The notes: generated from the sequence alone by a model not told the origin. Shown: positions 54,637 through 63,378, counted from the first letter of the stretch. The stretch is 64,000 bases of DNA from Pseudomonas putida (GCF_001941965.1 NZ_MKZO01000028.1:1-64000), one strand, 5' to 3'. A program made the numbers and translations.

Positions 54637-54750
54637 ATGATGATCTACGGTGTAGCCCTGCCTGCCACCTGTACCCGGGTCGGTTTCATCACGCTGGACA
54701 ACGGATTGCCATCGAATGAATCGCAGCAGATATCCCGGGAGGCCGTATGA
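54637..54750 (+). CDS. small ORF coupled to matC (37 aa)
   Basis: MMIYGVALPATCTRVGF, then ITLDNGLPSNESQQISREAV. ATG 54637 has GAGGA about 8 nt upstream and its TGA overlaps the matC ATG (ATGA at 54747-54750). No family recognised; the arrangement looks like a leader ORF that couples translation to matC, but chance is possible. Confidence 0.35.
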   Translation: MMIYGVALPATCTRVGFITLDNGLPSNESQQISREAV

Positions 54751-56093
54751 GTCCGGAAATCGCAACGATCATCGGTCTGGTGGTCATGTTCGTCGTGGCC
54801 ACGGCCCTGCCCATCAACATGGGCGCGGTCGGGTTTGCCTTGGCGTTCATCGTTGGCGGCCTGTGGGTCGGCGTGGGGGCTAAAGAGGTGCTTGCGGGCT
54901 TCCCTGCCGACCTGTTCCTGACCCTGGTCGGCATCACCTATCTGTTCGCCATCGCCCAGAAGAACGGCACCATCGATCTGCTGGTGCATTGGGCGGTGAA
55001 GGCGGTCAGGGGCCACATCGTGGCCATTCCCTGGGTGATGTTCATCGTCACGGCCGTGCTCACCGCCTTTGGCGCACTGGGTCCGGCGGCGGTGGCGATC
55101 ATCGGTCCGGTCGCGCTGCGCTTTGCCAAGCAGTACGAGATCAATCCGTTGATGATGGGCCTGCTGGTGATCCACGGCGCGCAGGCGGGCGGGTTCTCGC
55201 CGATCAGCGTGTATGGCGGCATCACCAACCAGGTGGTGCAGAAGGCCGGGCTGGACGTCACGGAAATGGCCGTGTTTCTCACCAGCCTTGGCTTCAACGT
55301 GCTGATGGCGTTCATCTGCTTCTTCGCCTTTGGCGGCCTCGCACTATTGGCCCGCAGTCGTGTGGTGGTCAGTGAGCCTTTGCTGGCCGGTGCACAGGCG
55401 TCGTCGCGACAGTTCGCCATCGAGGGCCACGGCGCGCTGCTCAGCGCCGGTGGCGGCACCCTGTCCAATGATCCGCAGGCGCTGAGCGAGCTGCAGATCA
55501 ACCGCGATCACTTGATCACCCTGGTCGGCCTGCTGGGCCTGGGCATCGCCGCGCTGGCCTATGACCTCAACGTCGGCCTGGTGGCGATCACCGTCGCCGT
55601 GGCGATCGCGATCGTCTCGCCGTCGGCGCAGAAGGGCGCGGTGGACGGCATCAGTTGGTCCACAGTGCTGCTGATCAGCGGCGTGGTGACCTATGTCGCC
55701 GTGCTGCAGAAAGCCGGGGCGGTCGACTTTGTCGGCCATGGCGTCAGTGCCATCGGCATCCCGCTGCTGGGGGCGCTGCTGGTCTGCTATGTCGGTGGCA
55801 TCGTCTCCGCGTTCGCTTCCTCGGCGGCGGTACTGGGCGCGACCATCCCGCTGGCGGTACCGTTCCTGATGCAGGGGCATCTCGGCGCGGCCGGGGTTAT
55901 CTGTGCGCTGGCGGTGTCCTCGACCGTGGTGGACGTCAGCCCGTTCTCCACCAACGGCGCCTTGGTGGTGGCGTCGGCGGCGAAGGAAGAGCGCGAAGCG
56001 TTGTTCCGTCGCTTCCTGGTCTACAGCGGCCTGGTGGTGGCCTTCGGTCCGCTGCTGGCCTGGCTGCTGTTCGTGGTGCCGGGCTGGATGTAA
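54747..56093 (+). CDS. matC: MatC-type malonate/dicarboxylate carrier
   Basis: 448 residues with about 11-12 membrane segments. EIATIIGLVVMFVVATALPI opens the MatC N-terminal domain, VNMGAVG-like NMGAVGFALAFIVGGLWVG follows, and a second repeat starts at about residue 260 (ITLVGLLGLGIAALAYDLNV). FGALGPAAVAIIGPVALRFAK and VSSTVVDVSPFSTNGALVV are the paired motifs of this carrier group, in which the Rhizobium protein imports malonate. Position beside the malonate decarboxylase operon and a LysR gene fits. Start ATG 54747. It stands in for the MadLM/MdcLM carriers common in other pseudomonads. Confidence 0.85.
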   Translation: MSPEIATIIGLVVMFVVATALPINMGAVGFALAFIVGGLWVGVGAKEVLAGFPADLFLTLVGITYLFAIAQKNGTIDLLVHWAVKAVRGHIVAIPWVMFIVTAVLTAFGALGPAAVAIIGPVALRFAKQYEINPLMMGLLVIHGAQAGGFSPISVYGGITNQVVQKAGLDVTEMAVFLTSLGFNVLMAFICFFAFGGLALLARSRVVVSEPLLAGAQASSRQFAIEGHGALLSAGGGTLSNDPQALSELQINRDHLITLVGLLGLGIAALAYDLNVGLVAITVAVAIAIVSPSAQKGAVDGISWSTVLLISGVVTYVAVLQKAGAVDFVGHGVSAIGIPLLGALLVCYVGGIVSAFASSAAVLGATIPLAVPFLMQGHLGAAGVICALAVSSTVVDVSPFSTNGALVVASAAKEEREALFRRFLVYSGLVVAFGPLLAWLLFVVPGWM

Positions 56094-56103
56094 GCACACT
56101 GGA

Positions 56104-56127
56104 GGGTGACGGCGCGCGCAGTCACCC
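56104..56127 (+). other. small hairpin behind matC
   Basis: GGGTGAC, 10-nt loop, GTCACCC, a perfect 7-bp stem with no T-run. Weak as a terminator; may slow transcription into the LysR gene. Confidence 0.4.
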
Positions 56128-56183
56128 GTCCTTGCGGCGTTCCTATATGCTCACCGGCAGCTCCTTGCTGCCTGGACCCGAGT

Positions 56184-57101
56184 ATGCAAATCGATGAAGA
56201 ACTGACCCTGAAGAAGCTGGAAATCTTTCTCTCGTTCATGCACAACGGCAATCTTGCCCGTGCCGCCAGCGAGCTGGAGACCAGCAGTGTCAGCGTGCAC
56301 AGGGCCATCCACTCGCTGGAAAATGCCCTGCGTTGCCCGCTGTTCAAGCATGAAGGGCGCAAGCTGACACCGCTGGAAAGTGCCTATGTGCTGGAGGAAA
56401 AGGCCCGCACGCTGATCAAGGACGCCGGTGAAATGGTGCGCCTGACCCGCGAGGCCGCCGGGTTTTCTTCCGAGCGCTTCAAGCTGGGTGCGCTGTACTC
56501 GCTGACGGTGAAGACTGTGCCGCAACTGGTCATGGGCCTGAAGCTGCGCCGCAGCGAGTTGAATATCGACCTGATCCTGGGTTCCAACGTCGACCTGCTT
56601 TACCGGCTGAAGAATTTCGAACTCGATGCGATCCTGGTGTCCCTGGACGAGAGCACCAGCGACCCCGCCTGCGAACAGTTGCCGCTGTTCTCCGACGATA
56701 TCTTCCTCGCCGTCCCCACCGACTCGCCCTTTGCCGTGGAAGCGCAGGTCGACCTTGCCGACCTCGCCGACTCGACCTTCATCACCCTGACCCAAGGCTT
56801 CGCCACTCACCGCGACGGTACGCGGGTGTTCGACCAGGCCGGGTTCAAGCCGAATGTGGCGATGCAGGTGAATGACATCTTCACCTTGCTCAGCATGGTC
56901 AGTTCGGGGGTGGGGTATGCGTTGTTGCCGGGGCGGATTTCGGCGGTGTATGAGAACCGCGTCAAGCTGATCCCGCTGCAGCCGCGTTATCGGCTGCAGC
57001 AGCATATTGGCGTGGTGTTCCTGAAGAGTCGTGAGCGGGATCCGAATTTGCTGGCGTTGGTTGCTGAGTGCCGGATGTATAGTCGGGGGCGGGAAGACTG
57101 A
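56184..57101 (+). CDS. mdcR: LysR family regulator of malonate use (MdcR/MdcY-like)
   Basis: 305 residues. HTH: LKKLEIFLSFMHNGNLARAA, ELETSSVSVHRAIHSLENAL; effector domain with FKLGALYSLTVKTVPQLVMG and FITLTQGFATHRDGTRVF. The sequence of the HTH and length resemble the LysR regulators next to mdc operons. Start ATG 56184 (MQIDEELTLKK); the frame is open upstream but without a start site of merit. Convergent with mdcH; probably activates mdcA across the operon via the dyad at 63356-63378, and perhaps matC. Confidence 0.82.
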   Translation: MQIDEELTLKKLEIFLSFMHNGNLARAASELETSSVSVHRAIHSLENALRCPLFKHEGRKLTPLESAYVLEEKARTLIKDAGEMVRLTREAAGFSSERFKLGALYSLTVKTVPQLVMGLKLRRSELNIDLILGSNVDLLYRLKNFELDAILVSLDESTSDPACEQLPLFSDDIFLAVPTDSPFAVEAQVDLADLADSTFITLTQGFATHRDGTRVFDQAGFKPNVAMQVNDIFTLLSMVSSGVGYALLPGRISAVYENRVKLIPLQPRYRLQQHIGVVFLKSRERDPNLLALVAECRMYSRGRED

Positions 57102-57133
57102 AAAAACGGGGTGGCATGGATATCGCGGATCAG

Positions 57134-57243
57134 GTAGGAGCGTGGCTTGCCCGCGAAGGACTGCAAAGCAGTCCCAAAAATGGTGGTGTCAGCGAGATTT
57201 TGGGACCGCTGCGCGGTCCTTCGCGGGCAAGCCACGCTCCTAC
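57134..57243. repeat. REP palindrome pair, class C
   Basis: GTAGGAGCGTGGCTTGCCCG running into CGAAGG, and its exact complement at 57218-57243, with an inner stem of GACTGC/GCAGTC-like and CCCAAAA/TTTTGGG sequence. A different REP family from class A, between the convergent mdcR and mdcH stops. Confidence 0.93.
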
Positions 57244-57271
57244 GGGTTCTGCGCAGAACCAGCTTCTGCGG

Positions 57272-58195
57272 TCATGGGGAGGAATCGGCTGCCTCCCTGC
57301 GCAGCAACACATCCAGCGTGTCAGCGCGGGCATCCTGGCAAGCGATCACCGTTCCTGGGTTGAACACAGACCGGGCCAGACCACCGAGCACGGCGCCGGG
57401 TGGCAGTTCGATTAGCAGGCGTACACCGCGCTCCCAGGCGGTGCGCACGGTCGCCGCCCAGTCGACGCGGCGGCACATGTTAAAGGCCAGGTCGTCGCGC
57501 AGGGCCTCGGCGTTGTGCAGCGGCCTGGCGCTGTTGCTGCTCAGGAACCTGATGGCGGGCCGGCGCAGGGTGATCGGGGCGAACGCCTGGGCCAATTCCT
57601 TGGCTGGCGCGTCCAGCAGGGGGCAATGGGACGGTACGCTCATCGCCAGACGCTTGGCGGCGCGTGCTCCCATGGCGAGCGCCCGTTGGGCAACCCGCTC
57701 CATGGCGGCATCGCTGCCGGCGATCACGAACTGTTGTTCGGCATTGATATTGGCCAGAAAGACCGGCTCGCTCTCGATAAGCCGTTCGACGCTGCCCTGG
57801 TCCAATCCGATCAAGGCCGTCATCCCATAGCCACCGGGATAGGCGCGTTGCATCAGCTCACCACGTAAGGCAACCAGGCGCACGGCATCGGCGTAGTCCA
57901 GCGCACCGGCGATCACCGCCGCCGGGTAGGCGCCGATGGACAGGCCGGCGACATAATCCGGCGGGGCATTGCGTTGCAGCAATCCACGCGCGGCAGCCAC
58001 GCCGGCCACCAGCAGGCACAGCTGCACGGCGCGGGTGGACGCCAGCGCCTCGCGGCTGTCGAGACCCAACAGAGACTCGCCGAGCACATCGCTGGCTTCT
58101 TCAAGACAGGCCCGGCCCGAGGCATCCTCGACCAGGCCCTGAAGCATGCCGGGGCGTTGCGCGCCCTGGCCGGGAAACGCGAACAGGCTGCTCAT
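57272..58195 (-). CDS. mdcH: MdcH, malonate decarboxylase epsilon subunit (malonyl transacylase)
   Basis: 307 residues, FabD-like acyltransferase. FAFPGQGAQRPGM opens the fold, and GLSIGAYPAAVIAGAL is the nucleophile elbow with the active-site Ser (GxSxG). AMSVPSHCPLLDAPAKELA carries the catalytic His. It loads malonyl onto the acyl carrier subunit from malonyl-CoA to prime the enzyme. Start ATG 58195 overlaps the mdcG stop as ATGA. Last gene of the mdc operon, convergent with mdcR. Confidence 0.93.
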   Translation of the reverse strand: MSSLFAFPGQGAQRPGMLQGLVEDASGRACLEEASDVLGESLLGLDSREALASTRAVQLCLLVAGVAAARGLLQRNAPPDYVAGLSIGAYPAAVIAGALDYADAVRLVALRGELMQRAYPGGYGMTALIGLDQGSVERLIESEPVFLANINAEQQFVIAGSDAAMERVAQRALAMGARAAKRLAMSVPSHCPLLDAPAKELAQAFAPITLRRPAIRFLSSNSARPLHNAEALRDDLAFNMCRRVDWAATVRTAWERGVRLLIELPPGAVLGGLARSVFNPGTVIACQDARADTLDVLLRREAADSSP

Positions 58196-58809
58196 GCCGG
58201 CTGCTCCGCGAGGTGCCAGGGATCGGCGACCAGACGGGCGCCGTCACGATGCTTGAGCAGGACACGTGCACTGTCCGTGGCCCATTCGGCCAGGGCCACG
58301 GCGCCATTGGGGGTTTCCAGTTGCAGGTCGATCCGGCAGGCCAGGCCCTTGAGTCTGTGGCTCAGGCTACGGGCCTCGGCGCGGCTGAAACGCGTCGGTG
58401 TACGCAGCAGCAGGTCGAGATCGCTGCCGGCATGCAGCACAGTCAGCCCGGTCGCCAACTGGTAGCCGACGCCACCCGTGGGGCCCCAGGCGAGGCCGAG
58501 GTCGTCGAGGATCGGCGTCACCTGTTGCAGGGCAACGAGTGCCGGCAGATCCGCCGGATCTTGCAGGCGCAGATCTTCAGGACGGAGTCGGCAGCTCACC
58601 TGCGTAGCCGTCATCCAGGCCCCAAGTCGTCGTGCGCGTTGATCGCCACGCACACCGACCGGCACCAAGCCGGCCTCGCCGCTGGCCCGCCGCACTACCA
58701 CGGGCAGGCCGGCATCCAGCACCTGACGCGCCCAGTCCGGGGCGTCTTCGGGCAGTTGCGCGGAGGGCATGCCCCAGAGCAGATCGTGGGCGTGGAAAGT
58801 GCTGTTCAT
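58192..58809 (-). CDS. mdcG: MdcG, phosphoribosyl-dephospho-CoA transferase (holo-ACP synthase)
   Basis: 205 residues, nucleotidyltransferase fold (CitX/MdcG type). GSDLDLLLRTPTRFS holds the catalytic Asp pair, and GPTGGVGYQLATG is the substrate loop. It attaches the 2'-(5''-phosphoribosyl)-3'-dephospho-CoA group made by MdcB to MdcC. Start ATG 58809 (MNSTFHAHD); an in-frame GTG at 58821 lies inside mdcE. Between mdcE and mdcH with a 5-nt gap upstream and 4-nt overlap downstream. Confidence 0.92.
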   Translation of the reverse strand: MNSTFHAHDLLWGMPSAQLPEDAPDWARQVLDAGLPVVVRRASGEAGLVPVGVRGDQRARRLGAWMTATQVSCRLRPEDLRLQDPADLPALVALQQVTPILDDLGLAWGPTGGVGYQLATGLTVLHAGSDLDLLLRTPTRFSRAEARSLSHRLKGLACRIDLQLETPNGAVALAEWATDSARVLLKHRDGARLVADPWHLAEQPA

Positions 58810-58814
58810 CAACA

Positions 58815-59597
58815 CTACCACTGCGCCCGCAAGCGCTCCCGCACCAGCGACGACATCGCTCGGTTAGGCGCACCGAGGCGGCCACGCAGATCGGTACTCG
58901 TGCCAATGTCCACAACCGCGCGGACCAGTACCTCGTTGACCTTTGCGACATCCGCCGCACCGGGCTGCTCGATGCCCTCGACCTTGACCCGCTCCCACAA
59001 CAGCCCCAGCGAGGCATAGCTGGCGATGTCGTAGGCCATCGGCGGGACGGTCGCGGCCAGGGCTTCGAGCTCCTCGACGCTGCGCAGGGTAATGCGCGCG
59101 GCCGCGGCCTTGCCCATGGCGTGGACCATCACGCCGTCGTCGTCCAGGGCGATGATCCGCTGGGCCTGGTAACCATGGGCGAGAAAGGCGCCCGACATCG
59201 CCTTGCCCACCAGCAGGGCAATCACCGGGTGACCGGCAAGCCGGGCCCGGGCGTAGGCGTCCACCGCGCCGGCCAGCGCCTGGTGGATCCCCAGCGCTTC
59301 CTCGCGCCGGCCGTAGGCCTGGCTCGGCACATCGACCACCGCCACCAGGATGCGCGGCGTAGCACCGGCGTCCGCCTCGATGGCCTCGTCGATGGCCTTG
59401 GCCAGTCCCCAGCCTTCCAGCAGGCCGACTTCACCCTGGCGTGCACGGGGGAAGGGGTTGTGCGCATCCGGCACTACCGCCAGATAGCGCGCCGGGCGGT
59501 TGCCCAGTTCACCGTCGATGACTTTTACCGATGCAGGCAGGCCCGGCAGTTCAGGGCCGGCGGCCAATGCGCGCAGCCACTCGATTCCTCGGCTCAT
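58815..59597 (-). CDS. mdcE: MdcE, malonate decarboxylase gamma subunit
   Basis: 260 residues, carboxyltransferase (crotonase-like) subunit that with MdcD decarboxylates malonyl-ACP. VAVVDVPSQAYGRREEALG, VIALLVGKAMSGAFLAHGY and GVMVHAMGKAAAARIT are the family's main blocks. Start ATG 59597 overlaps mdcD stop as ATGA. Length is normal. Biotin is not used in this cytosolic enzyme type, consistent with no madF/biotin genes here. Confidence 0.93.
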   Translation of the reverse strand: MSRGIEWLRALAAGPELPGLPASVKVIDGELGNRPARYLAVVPDAHNPFPRARQGEVGLLEGWGLAKAIDEAIEADAGATPRILVAVVDVPSQAYGRREEALGIHQALAGAVDAYARARLAGHPVIALLVGKAMSGAFLAHGYQAQRIIALDDDGVMVHAMGKAAAARITLRSVEELEALAATVPPMAYDIASYASLGLLWERVKVEGIEQPGAADVAKVNEVLVRAVVDIGTSTDLRGRLGAPNRAMSSLVRERLRAQW

Positions 59598-60448
59598 TGC
59601 AGTTCTCCCTGGTAGATGGCGCGCACGCGGCGCGCGTCCAGTTGTTCGCAGTCCGCCCCGAGCTTGTTCAGCAGTGCGAGGAAGTCGGCGTAGCGCCGGC
59701 TGCGGGGCAGGGCGGGTTCGCCAGCCGCGAGGGCGGTCACCAAGGCTGCGCGCAGCTGCTCGACATCGTCCGCGATGTAGCTGTCCGCCAGTCCGCAGGC
59801 ATGACGTTGCTCGCCACCGGTCAGGCTCCAGATGAAGGGCCGGTCGCGGGAGTCGTATTCGTCGATCCCCGCTTCCTGCTCGATCACCTGCGGGCCATTG
59901 AGGCCCAGGCGCGCCTCGCGGGTCACGATCAGATGACTGCACAGCCCGGCGGCGATGGACATGCCGCCAAAGCAACCGACCGAGCCGGCGATCAGGCCGA
60001 CCACGGGTCGGAATTGACGCAGCTCGACGATCGCGGCCTGGATCTCGGCAATGGCCGCCAGCCCCAGGTTGGCTTCTTGCAGGCGCACGCCGCCGGTTTC
60101 CAGCAGCAGCACGGCGGCGGTGGGAATGCCGTTGCGGTTGTCCTCGACCGCCAGTTCCAGGGCCCCGGCGATCTTGGCGCCGCCGACCTCGCCCATGCTG
60201 CCGCCCTGGAACGCCCCTTCGATGGCGGCCACCAGCAGCGGCTGGCCGTTCAGGGTGCCCTTGGCGATGACCACCCCATCGTCGGCCTGGGGCACGATGC
60301 CCTGGCCGGGCAGCCAGGGCGACATCAGGCGGTCGAAGGGGCCGAGCAGTTCTCGGAAGCTGCCGGCATCGAGCAGGGCCCGGGCCCGCTCGCGGGCACC
60401 GAGTTCCACGAAGCTGCGGCTGTTGAGCAAGCGGGCGACATCAGTCAT
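59594..60448 (-). CDS. mdcD: MdcD, malonate decarboxylase beta subunit
   Basis: 284 residues, carboxyltransferase beta-type fold. DGVVIAKGTLNGQPLLVAAI, EGAFQGGSMGEVGGAKIAGA, AAVLLLETGGVRLQEANLGL and GCFGGMSIAAGLCSHLIV are the conserved blocks, with the oxyanion glycine-rich loop QGGSMGEVGG. Start ATG 60448 has GAGGAGA upstream; TTG 60454 is an in-frame alternative. It overlaps the end of mdcC by 8 nt. Forms the decarboxylase core with MdcE. Confidence 0.94.
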   Translation of the reverse strand: MTDVARLLNSRSFVELGARERARALLDAGSFRELLGPFDRLMSPWLPGQGIVPQADDGVVIAKGTLNGQPLLVAAIEGAFQGGSMGEVGGAKIAGALELAVEDNRNGIPTAAVLLLETGGVRLQEANLGLAAIAEIQAAIVELRQFRPVVGLIAGSVGCFGGMSIAAGLCSHLIVTREARLGLNGPQVIEQEAGIDEYDSRDRPFIWSLTGGEQRHACGLADSYIADDVEQLRAALVTALAAGEPALPRSRRYADFLALLNKLGADCEQLDARRVRAIYQGELQ

Positions 60449-60740
60449 GGGCAATCTCCTCGAAACCTTGTTCCAGGCGCAGGCGCACCACGCCGGGCGT
60501 GGCGCCGAAGTCGTGGATATCGATGTTCATGGCCGGCGGCAACTGCTCGGCGAACAGGCGCTGGAACAGCTGTTGCCAGCGCGGCGCGCTGCCGTTGACC
60601 GAGGTCACCACGTTGATTGCCAGCACGCCGTGCGCGCCGGGTTCGAGCAGCACTTCAAGGTCGCCGGAGCCGACGCAGCCGACCAGGGCGCGGCCTGCGC
60701 CGGGCTCGCCGGCGGGGAAGGTGAAAGACAGGGTTTCCAT
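60441..60740 (-). CDS. mdcC: MdcC, malonate decarboxylase acyl carrier (delta) subunit
   Basis: 99 residues. Carries malonyl or acetyl as a thioester on its phosphoribosyl-dephospho-CoA group. GCVGSGDLEVLLEP contains the Ser that takes the prosthetic group (VGSGDLE), and NGSAPRWQQLFQRLFAEQLP follows. Start ATG 60740, next to the mdcB stop at 60743. Small size and position between mdcB and mdcD are as expected. Confidence 0.93.
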   Translation of the reverse strand: METLSFTFPAGEPGAGRALVGCVGSGDLEVLLEPGAHGVLAINVVTSVNGSAPRWQQLFQRLFAEQLPPAMNIDIHDFGATPGVVRLRLEQGFEEIAHD

Positions 60741-60742
60741 GC

Positions 60743-61597
60743 TCAGAGACTCCCGGCGTTATCGAGGAACAGGCACGCCGCCAGCAGGTCTGCGGCGCCG
60801 CCTGGCGAAGCGTTGAGGGCCAGCAGGCTGGCATCCAGTTCGCGCAGTCGCCGGCGCCCGGCAAGGCTGGCGCTGCCGCCGGCCTCGAGGACGCCACGGG
60901 CGCCTTGCTGCATGGTCTGCAAGCCCTGCGGCCCGGCGCGCCAGAGCACGCAGGTGTCGTCCAGGGTGGCCATGATCGCCAGCAGGGCGTCTAGGCGCGC
61001 GTTTTGCTCGCCTGCGCCGCGGCTGCGACTGGCAGCGAGTTGTGGAAGGCCATGCCCGAGCACCGTCGGGAAGCCCGATTGCGCTTCTTCCCGGGCGCCG
61101 CGTGCACCGTAGCGGCGTTGCACCTGAAGGCCGTGGCTGTCCTGCTGCCTTGGGGCGAAACGGTCGTCGATCAGGGCGATGCGCCCAGCGCGGGCGGCGA
61201 CTGCGCCGGCATCCTCGTCTGGCTCGCCCAGCGCACGGGCGGCGACCAGCAGGCCCAGGGCCCAGATCGCACCACGGTGGGTGTTGACGCCGCCCGTGGT
61301 CGCCAGCATCGCGTTTTCACCTTCGCGGCCAATCTGCCCGAGCGCTTCGCGCAACGGCTGGCCGACTTCACCGAAGGCCAGCGCCGCCTCGGCCATTTCC
61401 TTGAAGCAGGGCCACAGCGACAGCGCCGACGCATGCATCAGGCCCAGGTGCAGATCCTGGTGGGCACCCGCGCCGCGCCGGTCCACCAGCGCTGGTTTGG
61501 GCGACAGATCGGCCTCGTCGATCAGGGCGTCCACCGCCAGGTCGGCGAGCAACTGGGCAAGCGGCAGCGGGACATGAATCAGTGTGGATGCGCTCAT
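60743..61597 (-). CDS. mdcB: MdcB, triphosphoribosyl-dephospho-CoA synthase
   Basis: 284 residues, CitG-like. Makes the prosthetic-group precursor from ATP and dephospho-CoA. KPALVDRRGAGAHQDLHLGL has the conserved PALVDxxxxGAH pattern and MHASALSLWPCFKEMAE follows; TTGGVNTHRGAIWALGLLVA is the second block. Start ATG 61597 overlaps the mdcA TAA by 1 nt (TAATG). Note that the reverse frame gives long spurious open readings. Confidence 0.93.
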   Translation of the reverse strand: MSASTLIHVPLPLAQLLADLAVDALIDEADLSPKPALVDRRGAGAHQDLHLGLMHASALSLWPCFKEMAEAALAFGEVGQPLREALGQIGREGENAMLATTGGVNTHRGAIWALGLLVAARALGEPDEDAGAVAARAGRIALIDDRFAPRQQDSHGLQVQRRYGARGAREEAQSGFPTVLGHGLPQLAASRSRGAGEQNARLDALLAIMATLDDTCVLWRAGPQGLQTMQQGARGVLEAGGSASLAGRRRLRELDASLLALNASPGGAADLLAACLFLDNAGSL

Positions 61598-63258
61598 TAC
61601 CAGCTCCTGAAACGTGCGGGCGGGTTGTACAGGCCGCCGGACCAGTCGACCAGTTCGGCGATGCTCTTGGCCGCCAGCAGGGAACGGCTGGCCTGGGTAC
61701 GCTGGATGCCCAGGTCCTCGGGCAGGGCGATCAGGCCTTCGCGGCGCATGCGCTGGGTGTCCTTCGGATCGTGGCGCAGGCCGATGGCGGTAACGCCGGC
61801 GACCGCAGCGATCATCGCCTGGCGCTCCTCGAGGCTGCGCGCCTTGTACAGGTAGGCGATGCCTTCCTCGGTGAGCAGGTGGGTGACGTCGTCGCCGTAG
61901 ATCATCACCGGCGCCAGGGGCATGCCGGCTTTGCGGGCCACGTCCACGGCATCCAGGGTCTCGACGAAGGTCGGCTTGCCGCCTTCCTGGAAGGTCTCGA
62001 CCATCTGCACCACCAGCTTGCGCCCCCGCTCCAGCAGGGTCACCGGCTCGGTCATGTCGAGCCAGGCCGGGGTCGCATGGCGGCGGCCGCGCGGGTCGTG
62101 ACCCATGTTCGGCGCACCGCCGAAGCCGGCCAGGCGGCCGCGGGTCACGGTGGAGGAATGGCCGTCGCCATCCACCTGCAGGGTGGCGCCGATGAACAGA
62201 TCCACGGCGTACTGGCCGGCCAACTGGCACATCATCCGGTTGGAGCGCATCGAGCCATCGCGCCCGGTGAAGAACACGTCCGGGCGCTGGGCGATGTAGT
62301 CCTCCATGCCCAGCTCGGTGCCGAAGCAGTGCACGCTCTCGACCCAGCCGGACTCGATGGCCGGAATCAGCGTGGGGTGTGGGTTGAGCGTCCAGTTGCG
62401 GCAGATCTTGCCCTTGAGCCCGAGGGATTCGCCGTAGGTCGGCAGGATCAGCTCGATCGCGGCGGTATTGAAACCGATGCCGTGGTTGAGGGACTGGACG
62501 TTGTGTTTCTCGTAGATCCCGCGGATCGCCATCATCGCCATCAGCACATGCACCGGCTTGATATGGCGCGGGTCGCGGGTGAACAGCGGTTCGATGTAGA
62601 ACGGCCGGTCGGCGACCACCACGAAATCCACCCAGGAGGCCGGGATATCGACCCGTGGCAGATCGCGCACATCGTCGACCAACTGGTTGACCTGGACGAT
62701 CACGATGCCGTCGCTGAAGGCGGTCGGTTCGACCAGGGCCGGGGTGTCCTCGGTGCTCGGGCCGGTATAGATGTTGCCCTCGCGGTCGGCCATGAAGCCG
62801 GCGACCAAGGCCACGTTGGGAATCAGGTCGACCAGCAGGCGCGAATACAGCTCGATGTAGGTGTGGATGGCGCCGACTTCCAGGCGGCCGTCTTCCAGCA
62901 ACTGGCCGATGCGCAGGCTTTGCGGGCCGGCGAAGGAAAAGTCGAGCTTGCGGGCGATGCCCTGTTCGAACAGGTCGAGGTGTTCGGCGCGGCTGACGCT
63001 GGGCATGATCATGTGCAGGTCATGCAGCTTGCCGGGGTCGGCCTTGGCCAGGGAGCGCGAGAGGAAATCCGCCTGCTTCTGGTTGTTGCCCTCGAGCACC
63101 ACGCGATCCCCGGCGGCGATCAACAGCTCGAGGGCTTCGACGATACGTTCACTGGGGATCACCGCGCCATCCGCGAGATGACGTAGCTGGTCGAGCCGGC
63201 GCTGCTTCTCGGTGCGCCGGCGCGACCACTGCGGTGGGGGGGAGGGTCTGGTTGTCAT
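61597..63258 (-). CDS. mdcA: MdcA, malonate decarboxylase alpha subunit (acetyl-S-ACP:malonate ACP transferase)
   Basis: 553 residues, CoA-transferase-like. Exchanges acetyl for malonyl on MdcC. Landmarks: VLEGNNQKQADFLSRSLAKA, DLHMIMPSVSRAEHLDLFEQ, NHGIGFNTAAIELILPTYGE, LFIGATLQVDGDGHSSTVTR, GFGGAPNMGHDPRGRRHATP. Start ATG 63258 with GGAGT upstream; ATG at 63321 in frame lies in the promoter region and is rejected. First gene of the mdcABCDEGH operon, which is complete here. Confidence 0.96.
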   Translation of the reverse strand: MTTRPSPPPQWSRRRTEKQRRLDQLRHLADGAVIPSERIVEALELLIAAGDRVVLEGNNQKQADFLSRSLAKADPGKLHDLHMIMPSVSRAEHLDLFEQGIARKLDFSFAGPQSLRIGQLLEDGRLEVGAIHTYIELYSRLLVDLIPNVALVAGFMADREGNIYTGPSTEDTPALVEPTAFSDGIVIVQVNQLVDDVRDLPRVDIPASWVDFVVVADRPFYIEPLFTRDPRHIKPVHVLMAMMAIRGIYEKHNVQSLNHGIGFNTAAIELILPTYGESLGLKGKICRNWTLNPHPTLIPAIESGWVESVHCFGTELGMEDYIAQRPDVFFTGRDGSMRSNRMMCQLAGQYAVDLFIGATLQVDGDGHSSTVTRGRLAGFGGAPNMGHDPRGRRHATPAWLDMTEPVTLLERGRKLVVQMVETFQEGGKPTFVETLDAVDVARKAGMPLAPVMIYGDDVTHLLTEEGIAYLYKARSLEERQAMIAAVAGVTAIGLRHDPKDTQRMRREGLIALPEDLGIQRTQASRSLLAAKSIAELVDWSGGLYNPPARFRSW

Positions 63259-63355
63259 TATGTGACTCCACGGGTCCGCTTTCGTGGGGGTCAAGGTACG
63301 GTTGGGCGGGGAGGGCATCAATCAAGGTTGGGAGTGGATTGTTACTCTGAGGTTA

Positions 63356-63378
63356 ACTATTGGTTTGCACTGAATAGT
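63356..63378. promoter_or_regulatory. LysR-type box upstream of mdcA
   Basis: ACTATT, 11 nt, AATAGT: a perfect T-N11-A dyad centred about 110 nt before the mdcA start, where an activator of the LysR family would bind. The MdcR-like gene at 56184 is the likely ligand. Confidence 0.55.
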
